Source of the DNA: Oscillospiraceae bacterium
GTDB taxonomy: Bacteria > Bacillota_A > Clostridia > Oscillospirales > CAG-272
Reading direction: 5' to 3'
DNA length: 15,556 bases
Assembly (NCBI GenBank): GCA_015064425.1
Contig: SVSF01000038.1
Location: 1 to 15,556 of the forward strand
A program made the position numbers and the translations under genes. The notes beneath the pieces were generated by a model, which saw only the letters and a program-made list of their open reading frames with translations, was not told where the DNA came from and made no database searches. Below are positions 1-4,464 of this stretch, piece by piece. The first letter of the stretch is position 1. Each line of letters starts with the position of its first letter.

Positions 1-120
1 GTTCCGAAAATGACGGGCATATTTGTGTATGTTTCCGATATGGTGTATGGCACCGCCGATAGCATCGATCAAAGCCGTGCAGCCTCTTACGTAATATTGC
101 TCCTCAGTCATTTTCGGAAC
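1..120. repeat. 14-bp perfect inverted repeat (1-14 and 107-120) at window edge
   Basis: GTTCCGAAAATGAC at 1-14 is repeated as its exact reverse complement at 107-120, 92 bp apart, both inside the VWA coding frame. One arm begins at the very first base of the window. In the VWA frame the inner arm encodes V66-P-K-M-T70 and the edge arm encodes the final residues. This looks more like a fold-back chimera at a contig end than a biological repeat. Confidence 0.8.
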
Positions 121-315
121 GTCATTAAGCTTTATTCTGTCGTGGAGTACACAGCTTTCGTCGTCGAAAAGCACCGTGGAAACGAAGCATTCTCCTTCCT
201 GCTTCTTCTGCTTTTCAATAAGGGAGTTGAATCCGCCCACCGTGTCGCTTTCAAGTCCCGCCATAGAACCGCTTCTGTCAATAATAAATACAAGCTCTGT
301 TGCGTTGTTTTTCAT
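1..315 (-). CDS. VWA-domain (MIDAS) protein, N-terminal part, cut by window start
   Basis: 105 codons are open to the window edge, so the C-terminal part is missing. The start at 313-315 is set by a good Shine-Dalgarno (GGAGG, complement of 324-328) eight bases upstream. Residues 9-18 read VFIIDRSGSM, a perfect DxSxS metal-ion-dependent adhesion site (D13, S15, S17). The later GCTAL segment (T80) supplies the usual MIDAS threonine. This is the start of a von Willebrand factor A domain, a metal-dependent protein-binding fold. No signal peptide is visible, so it is probably cytosolic, as for the small bacterial VWA proteins that begin directly with this domain. From memory, the family continues after HKYAR (97-101) with an acidic stretch and a TDG motif. 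Here the last codons instead come from a short inverted copy of 107-120, so residues 101-105 may not be genuine. Family assignment is firm; partner and process are unknown. Confidence 0.88.
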   Translation of the reverse strand, partial: MKNNATELVFIIDRSGSMAGLESDTVGGFNSLIEKQKKQEGECFVSTVLFDDESCVLHDRIKLNDVPKMTEEQYYVRGCTALIDAIGGAIHHIGNIHKYARHFRN

Positions 316-372
316 TTTTCTTTCCTCCGTTTTTCTGATTTCTGTCTATATAATACATTTGAAAGAGGGGCG

Positions 373-397
373 AAAGGTCGCACGTCAAGCGACCTTT
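373..397. promoter_or_regulatory. 9-bp perfect inverted repeat between divergent promoters; possible operator
   Basis: AAAGGTCGC (373-381) and GCGACCTTT (389-397) are perfectly complementary around a 7-nt spacer. On the + strand the second arm runs into TTTTAT, so the element resembles a weak terminator. However, no gene reads into it from the left on the + strand, because the VWA gene is divergent. Its position near the -35 region of the VWA gene and 25 bp upstream of the + promoter fits an operator better. No regulator is assigned. Confidence 0.4.
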
Positions 398-421
398 TAT
401 AAAGGGACGGTCTGTTGCTTC

Positions 422-450
422 TTGACAAAAGTAAAACCGCTTGATATTAT
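422..450 (+). promoter_or_regulatory. Sigma-70/SigA promoter for the glycosidase-like gene
   Basis: TTGACA (422-427), a 17-bp spacer, then TATTAT (445-450). The -35 is a perfect consensus match and the -10 differs at one position. The start codon at 474 lies 23 bp downstream of the -10, which leaves a short leader containing the GGAG ribosome site at 463-466. Confidence 0.85.
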
Positions 451-473
451 AAATAAAAAAACGGAGCAATGCT

Positions 474-1667
474 ATGAACAGATTTGATATAACGTATTTT
501 CACGGACCCTTTTCACAATATATAACCAGACCCGAGGTAATAGCGGATATTGCGGCGGCAGGCATAGATCTCGTCCCCATATTCTTTGACAGAGATACCA
601 ACCGCGAAGCTGTAAAGCTTATGGCAAAGTACGGACTCAGATGCGTAGTCGGAGACAGCCGTATATCCGCAGTATACGCCTCGGACGATATTGCGGGAGC
701 GGACGCGGCGGTAAAGGAAGTCGTAGAAGATTATAAGGAATTCTCCAACGTCGCAGGCTGGGATATCGTGGACGAGCCCCGCTCGGACAAGTTCCCCGTC
801 TTAGGCGCCATAGTCAATGCCTTCCGCAGATATTCTCCCGAAAAGGAGACGGTAATAAACCTCTTCCCCGATTACGCAAGACCTGAGCAGCTCGGCAATC
901 CCGACTATATGACTCATCTTGAGCACTTTGTAAATATAGTTCGTCCCCACTATTTAAGCTACGACTACTACCACTTCCTCGGCAGAAAGGCAAGAAAAGA
1001 GGCAGCACTCGATACTCTCGATGAAAGAGAGAGGCTTATACGCATAGCCTCTGAGGAGACCCGCGACAGAAGCGGATTCTTCAAGAATCTTAACGAGATA
1101 AACGCCGTTGCCAAAAAGTACGGTATTCCCGCTATGCTTATCGTTCTTCTTACAGAGCACGGCCACTACCGCAATCTTACGAGGAGCGAGATACTCTGGG
1201 AGGTAAATATGTGCCTTGCCTACGGCATGAAGCGCATATCCTATTTTACCTATTGGTGTCCTTCTCCCGACGAGTATTGGCAATGGGACAACGCTATGTG
1301 TGATATCGACGGCAAAAAAATGCAGCACTATTATGATGTGCAGTCCATAAACCGTGAGATAAGAGCCGCAGGCGAATATCTCTTCGACAAAGAATTTTTG
1401 AAAGCTTATCATCTGGGCAGTCCCGAAGAGGACACGGAGCTTTTCGCTTCCTTTGGAAATTTCAAGGCCATTGAGGGCAAGAACGGCGTGGTAGGCTGCT
1501 TCTCCGACGGAAGCATATACCTTGTGAACCGCAACTATAAGGAGGCGGAAAGCTTCCGAATAATAAGTGATGAAGAGCTCACCTTTATGAAGGACGGAAT
1601 CTTTGCTCCTTTGGAAAGCTGCGAGATAAGCCTCGGAGCGGGAGAGGGAATAATAATAAAGGCATAA
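474..1667 (+). CDS. Glycosidase-like TIM-barrel protein, probably cytosolic
   Basis: A 397-residue protein with no signal peptide. Start at 474 is supported by GGAG (463-466) seven bases upstream and the promoter just before it. The first ~300 residues look like a (beta/alpha)8 barrel of the clan-A glycoside hydrolase type. Residues 96-102 (GWDIVDE-P) end in a DEP triplet at the position where clan-A enzymes carry their acid/base glutamate (E101 candidate). LLTEHGHYR around E228 could supply the second carboxylate. An aromatic stretch, YFTYWCPSPDEYWQW (257-271), suits a sugar-binding cleft. Residues ~305-397 look like a small C-terminal beta domain. I recall similar proteins annotated only as hypothetical or beta-galactosidase-like, so the substrate is unknown and the enzyme class is an inference. 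It appears monocistronic, ending at a bidirectional terminator (1669-1703). Confidence 0.72.
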   Translation: MNRFDITYFHGPFSQYITRPEVIADIAAAGIDLVPIFFDRDTNREAVKLMAKYGLRCVVGDSRISAVYASDDIAGADAAVKEVVEDYKEFSNVAGWDIVDEPRSDKFPVLGAIVNAFRRYSPEKETVINLFPDYARPEQLGNPDYMTHLEHFVNIVRPHYLSYDYYHFLGRKARKEAALDTLDERERLIRIASEETRDRSGFFKNLNEINAVAKKYGIPAMLIVLLTEHGHYRNLTRSEILWEVNMCLAYGMKRISYFTYWCPSPDEYWQWDNAMCDIDGKKMQHYYDVQSINREIRAAGEYLFDKEFLKAYHLGSPEEDTELFASFGNFKAIEGKNGVVGCFSDGSIYLVNRNYKEAESFRIISDEELTFMKDGIFAPLESCEISLGAGEGIIIKA

Positions 1668-1668
1668 A

Positions 1669-1703
1669 AAATACAGAGGAAGCATTTTGCTTTCTCTGTA
1701 TTT
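1669..1703. terminator. Bidirectional intrinsic terminator
   Basis: A 15-bp stem (1669-1683 with 1689-1703; all pairs Watson-Crick except one G-T) closes on a 5-nt loop. The downstream tail is TTTCTTA on the + strand and TTTTTAT on the - strand. It sits between two convergent genes, the glycosidase-like gene ending at 1667 and the XRE gene ending at 1705, and can serve both. Confidence 0.8.
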
Positions 1704-1704
1704 C

Positions 1705-2325
1705 TTATTGCTTCTTTTTGATGCAGAATGAAAGTATTACGGCTATCTGTGCGGGAATTCCGAGGAGAAATATATGCCAGACGTTAAATCTTATAAGCGC
1801 AAAGTATACCGTGGCGATAATGGACCAGACCAGCCCCGATACGATAAAGAAAATTGTGCGCTTGCTTCCCCAGATGCTGTTAAAGACCAGGGCAACGATG
1901 AGGGACACGGGTACCGCCGATACGAAACAGATCCAAGGAATAAATTTCCTTCCCGCAGAGAAAAATATTATTACGGCAACAAGGAGAGCAATGAACCATA
2001 CTCCCAGAACGGAAAGGGCGCTTATTATGAAGCGGTTTCTCGAAAAGCCTCTCGCAGGCTTTTTTTCTTCTTTTCTGTCATTTTCTTTAACAGACACCGC
2101 CGCAGTCTGCACCGTGTCTTCCCCTATGAGAGCATCGATGCTTACTCCGAAAAGATCGGCTATCTGTTTTAATATCACTATATCGGGCAACGACTCTCCT
2201 CTCTCCCATTTGGATACCGCCTTGTCGGAATAATTGAGCTTTTCCGCAAGGTCGGCCTGAGTGAGTCCGTTTCCTCCGCGCAGGGCGGCAATGTTCTTTG
2301 CGATATTAAGTTTTATGTCTTCCAT
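1705..2325 (-). CDS. XRE-family regulator fused to four membrane helices
   Basis: A 206-residue protein. Residues ~5-62 form a classic Cro/C1-type helix-turn-helix: LTQADLAEKL (21-30) and the recognition segment YSDKAVSKWERGESLP (32-47). A charged linker (~70-97) leads to four hydrophobic segments (about 99-123, 128-152, 156-177, 182-202), and the protein ends in a basic CIKKKQ tail. The DNA-binding domain is thus tethered to the membrane, an arrangement common in Firmicutes XRE proteins of this length. Start at 2325 is supported by GGAGG (complement of 2331-2335). Its own promoter lies just upstream (2358-2386). The gene faces the glycosidase-like gene and lies downstream, on the same strand, of the deacetylase operon. 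What it regulates or senses is not visible; autoregulation is plausible given the inverted repeat around its -35. Confidence 0.85.
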   Translation of the reverse strand: MEDIKLNIAKNIAALRGGNGLTQADLAEKLNYSDKAVSKWERGESLPDIVILKQIADLFGVSIDALIGEDTVQTAAVSVKENDRKEEKKPARGFSRNRFIISALSVLGVWFIALLVAVIIFFSAGRKFIPWICFVSAVPVSLIVALVFNSIWGSKRTIFFIVSGLVWSIIATVYFALIRFNVWHIFLLGIPAQIAVILSFCIKKKQ

Positions 2326-2357
2326 TTTTGCCTCCTGCCTGATTATTTCCTGTGCCT

Positions 2358-2386
2358 ATTATACTACAATTTGATTTTTCATTCAA
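2358..2386 (-). promoter_or_regulatory. Promoter of the membrane-XRE gene, with an inverted repeat on the -35
   Basis: Read on the - strand: TTGAAT (2386-2381), a 17-bp spacer, then a perfect TATAAT (2363-2358). The -35 hexamer is exactly the loop of a perfect 7-bp inverted repeat, ATTTTTC (2374-2380) and GAAAAAT (2387-2393). The repeat reaches into the stop codon of the upstream deacetylase gene. It could be an operator for the XRE protein or a weak AT-rich hairpin. Confidence 0.78.
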
Positions 2387-2392
2387 GAAAAA

Positions 2393-3163
2393 TTATTCAA
2401 ATATCTCGTCGCAAGTAACAAAATCAAGATCCTGACAGCTTACGTATCTGAAAAAGCGCTCCTGTTCCTCCATCCACTCGGGGAACATATCGAACTCATA
2501 GCTGTGGCCCCATATCATAAGCACGCTGTCCTCTTCGCGGTCAAGAGAGGCGTAGTACTTTACGAGCTCAAAGCGCTCATCGTAGAAATTGTGGCAGGTT
2601 GGGCGCCATTCCAAGGGCTCCTTTGGCAGGTCGAAAGCGGAGTCTCCGTATTTTTCAAGAGTGTCCTTTACGCTAACGTACTTTCCGCCCAAAAGATCGC
2701 TGAAGAAGATAGCATCCGTGTTCCTCGCGTATTTGAGGTCCGTGCGCTCCTTAAGAAGCTTTATCACTCTTTCGTCGTAGAGGGAACCGCCGGGGTATGC
2801 AAGCCCCGAAGGCCTTTTGCCGAAAAGAGCTTCAAGCGCGTCTCTGTCCTCCTCGGTCTCCCTGAGTACATCCTCGTCGGAGGCGGCAAGAAGATTTATG
2901 TGGTGGAGGGTATGGGCATCCACGGCGTGCCCTGCGTATATGGTCTTAAGCTCTTCTCCGTTTATCTTTTGGTGAGTTGCCGACCGCCCTATGGGTGTAC
3001 CGCATCTCATATCCGTATAGCTTATGGTACCGCCTTGACCCAATAATGCGGAATTGATATTGAATGTACATTTCAAGCCCAGACTGTTCAAAAGCTTTAT
3101 GAAAGCTGTGTCCTGGGTCACTCCGTCATCATAGCTCATACAAAAAAATTTTTTACCACTCAT
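2393..3163 (-). CDS. Polysaccharide deacetylase-like (CE4/NodB fold) protein
   Basis: A 256-residue protein from the ATG at 3161-3163. That start sits behind GGAGGAGC and overlaps the stop of the upstream gene by 4 bp (ATGA), so translation is probably coupled. The frame stays open further upstream to 3265, but that part overlaps the neighbour by 106 bp and has no ribosome site. CE4-like motifs are visible: SYDDG (10-14, motif 1 with metal/base aspartates), HTLHH (84-88, metal-binding H-x3-H), YPGG (123-126, motif 3) and a late WGH-SYEF (218-223) whose histidine may be the motif 5 base. CE4 enzymes remove N- or O-acetyl groups from chitin-like, peptidoglycan or other glycans using a divalent metal. 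No signal peptide is seen, so this one is probably cytosolic and its substrate is open. It is the last gene of a three-gene operon. Confidence 0.82.
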   Translation of the reverse strand: MSGKKFFCMSYDDGVTQDTAFIKLLNSLGLKCTFNINSALLGQGGTISYTDMRCGTPIGRSATHQKINGEELKTIYAGHAVDAHTLHHINLLAASDEDVLRETEEDRDALEALFGKRPSGLAYPGGSLYDERVIKLLKERTDLKYARNTDAIFFSDLLGGKYVSVKDTLEKYGDSAFDLPKEPLEWRPTCHNFYDERFELVKYYASLDREEDSVLMIWGHSYEFDMFPEWMEEQERFFRYVSCQDLDFVTCDEIFE

Positions 3164-3912
3164 TGATGCTCCTCCTTTATCCTTCTGTACAGAAAAGCCC
3201 GCTTTTCCGTAGCAAAATGCTCTATTATCCCAAGCTCCGTAAGAAGCTTTAAGGAAAAACCGCACTTCCTTTGTCCGAATCCCGTAGCCTTCCTCATATC
3301 CTTCGCAGTAAATACCTCGCCGAGACCTTTGGGAAGAATCAGAGAGTAATCGGATGGCTTCTCAAGTATGAGACAGTCGGCAATTTCGGTGGGTATACGT
3401 TCGTTTCTCGTGGAGCCCCGCTTTCCGCCTTTGCCCCATCCGTCGAGATTTCGGTATTCGTCCATATCAATAAGAAGTATCATGACCCTCATATTTGGCT
3501 CTTTAAGATGGCTTCTTATTTTAGAAAGCTCCGGAAGACAGTCGGAGAGGCGTCCCTTTTTCGGACTTTTGCGGAAGGCACTCAGCTCTCCGCTTTCTCC
3601 GTCTATCCAGGCTATCCTTTTTATATGGGGCAGAGGGCAGACTACGGTTACTTTTTCCCCCTGCTTCAAAAACGATGCGAGCTTTGTGTTGAGCTTGTCA
3701 AGGCTTCCCGTCTGTATTTCAAATATTCCCTCTGAATTTTTGATGTCCGCAAAGCTCCTTCCGACCTTTACCTCGTGAAAGGATGGGTCGGGTTCAATAA
3801 AGAATTTTAAGACGCTGTGAAGAGTCTTTTCTTTCAGCGTACCGATCCCCTCGGCGCGCACGCAGTTCTCCGCCGCTCTGAGGGCATTATCAAAACGTTC
3901 TCTGTCGCTCAT
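3160..3912 (-). CDS. Conserved-type protein: possible PD-(D/E)XK-like nuclease fold plus C-terminal winged helix
   Basis: A 250-residue protein. Residues ~20-105 contain HEVKV (46-50), ADI (55-57) and FEIQT (64-68). This beta-rich D...E-x-Q pattern is reminiscent of restriction-endonuclease-like folds in which Q replaces the usual K (candidates D56, E65, Q67). Residues ~85-150 hold two hydrophobic strands (VTVVCPL and RVMILLID). Residues ~199-245 read like a winged helix: FTAKDMRKAT, then a GFSLKLLTELGII recognition-type helix, then a FLYRR wing strand. I recall similar clostridial proteins without a described function, so the nuclease idea is inference only. The start codon is one base after the stop of the upstream small gene and has no clear Shine-Dalgarno, implying coupled translation. 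It overlaps the deacetylase start by 4 bp, so the three genes form one transcriptional and translational unit. Confidence 0.62.
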   Translation of the reverse strand: MSDRERFDNALRAAENCVRAEGIGTLKEKTLHSVLKFFIEPDPSFHEVKVGRSFADIKNSEGIFEIQTGSLDKLNTKLASFLKQGEKVTVVCPLPHIKRIAWIDGESGELSAFRKSPKKGRLSDCLPELSKIRSHLKEPNMRVMILLIDMDEYRNLDGWGKGGKRGSTRNERIPTEIADCLILEKPSDYSLILPKGLGEVFTAKDMRKATGFGQRKCGFSLKLLTELGIIEHFATEKRAFLYRRIKEEHQ

Positions 3913-3913
3913 A

Positions 3914-4222
3914 TCACATATAATAGGTATAATATACGACTACGGTGCGTTCTTTTCCGCCGCAGGTCTTGTCAGGACCGCTCAATATGACACCGTCACC
4001 GCTTAAAAGCTCCGATGCTTTTATACTGCCGGTATCTGCTCTGAACACTATCTCAGAGGAGGCAAAAACAAGTATCTCCCCATCCTTTACGGTAAGAGAT
4101 CCCGACTTGCCGATAACGATATCTCCCTCTTCGGCTCTTTCGCTTACGTAGCGTATGGCTTTCCCGTGGAGCCTTCCTATATCTGCTCCCTTGTCCTTCT
4201 TTTTAAATTTAAATCCGAACAT
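3914..4222 (-). CDS. Small hypothetical protein, first gene of the deacetylase operon
   Basis: A 102-residue protein I cannot name. The N-terminus is short and basic (FGFKFKKKDKG, 2-12). The middle is beta-rich, with alternating hydrophobic strands (GDIVIGKSGSLTV, EILVFASSEIVFRA), and the C-terminus is an aromatic VVVYYTYYM. No membrane segment or signal peptide is visible. Composition suggests a small all-beta cytosolic domain. The start at 4222 has a good GGGAGT ribosome site (complement of 4229-4234). It ends one base before the start of the nuclease-like gene, strong evidence that it is a real gene co-translated with its neighbours. Confidence 0.68.
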   Translation of the reverse strand: MFGFKFKKKDKGADIGRLHGKAIRYVSERAEEGDIVIGKSGSLTVKDGEILVFASSEIVFRADTGSIKASELLSGDGVILSGPDKTCGGKERTVVVYYTYYM

Positions 4223-4250
4223 ATCAACACTCCCAAGAACGATCTGTACA

Positions 4251-4312
4251 TATTATATCATAAAAGCTTTTCCGCGGATACACTTAAAATTGAAATTTTA
4301 TTATATCATAAA
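4251..4312. repeat. 14-bp direct repeat with embedded -10-like elements
   Basis: TATTATATCATAAA occurs at 4251-4264 and again at 4299-4312, 48 bp start to start. On the - strand each copy contains TATAAT (complements of 4252-4257 and 4300-4305), so the pair may be tandem -10 elements or a duplicated binding site for the 4222-2393 operon. Confidence 0.6.
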
Positions 4313-4317
4313 TCATA

Positions 4318-4358
4318 TTGGTCATACATACCAAAGATGATGTATTTTTTTGTATAAT
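4318..4358 (+). promoter_or_regulatory. Putative ABC-operon promoter (-10) with upstream inverted repeat
   Basis: TATAAT at 4353-4358 is a perfect -10, with no recognisable -35 at 16-18 bp upstream. Nineteen bases before it ends the inverted repeat TTGGT (4318-4322) / ACCAA (4330-4334) with a 7-bp spacer. That is the position where an activator would sit if it replaced -35 contacts. The leader to the start codon at 4465 is roughly 100 nt. Confidence 0.5.
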
Positions 4359-4430
4359 GTGACAAAAGTGGAAAAGTTCTTAAAAAGGCTTGAAATTCCT
4401 TTTTTATCAAGTTAAAATGAAGGCAAGTAA

Positions 4431-4446
4431 TCGATGAGTGCATCGA
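4431..4446 (+). promoter_or_regulatory. 6-bp hairpin just upstream of the first ABC ribosome site
   Basis: TCGATG (4431-4436) and CATCGA (4441-4446) pair perfectly around a 4-nt loop. The hairpin ends five bases before the GGAGGG ribosome site (4452-4457). It may influence translation or mRNA stability of the ABC operon, though a 6-bp stem alone is weak evidence. Confidence 0.4.
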
Positions 4447-4464
4447 GAAACGGAGGGATTCCGT

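Larger units (their letters stand above)
316..473. other. Divergent intergenic region between VWA gene and glycosidase-like gene
   Basis: This 158-bp gap separates two divergently transcribed genes. On the + side it holds a near-consensus promoter (422-450). On the - side an AT-rich TATTAT-like -10 lies at 350-355 (complement) with no convincing -35. Between them is a perfect 9-bp inverted repeat at 373-397, followed by a short CCTTT-N3-AAAGG repeat at 393-405. No open frame here looks coding. Confidence 0.6.
4223..4464. other. Divergent control region between the deacetylase operon and the ABC operon
   Basis: This 242-bp AT-rich gap holds no credible gene but several signals. A 14-bp direct repeat lies at 4251-4264 and 4299-4312, each copy carrying a TATAAT on the - strand. 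TTGGT-N7-ACCAA is at 4318-4334. A TATAAT on the + strand is at 4353-4358. A short A5GG/CCT5 hairpin is at 4382-4404. A perfect 6-bp hairpin (4431-4446) sits immediately upstream of the ABC ribosome site. No clear -35 box accompanies either set of -10 elements, which suggests activator-dependent or otherwise regulated promoters. Confidence 0.6.

Noticed and set aside
1..120. Invertible DNA switch flanked by 14-bp repeats
   Set aside because: The repeats lie inside a coding frame, one starts exactly at base 1, and there is no recombinase nearby; a contig-end artefact is simpler.
954..1685. 243-codon open frame on the - strand
   Set aside because: Antisense to the glycosidase-like gene, running through its stop and the terminator; no ribosome site or family motif.
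3164..3265. Upstream extension of the deacetylase reading frame
   Set aside because: It overlaps the nuclease-like gene by 106 bp and lacks a ribosome site; the ATG at 3163 has GGAGGAGC and a 4-bp ATGA overlap.
4438..4464. GTG at 4438 as the start of the first ABC gene
   Set aside because: The GTG lies in the loop of a hairpin with no upstream Shine-Dalgarno, whereas the ATG at 4465 follows GGAGGG at good spacing.
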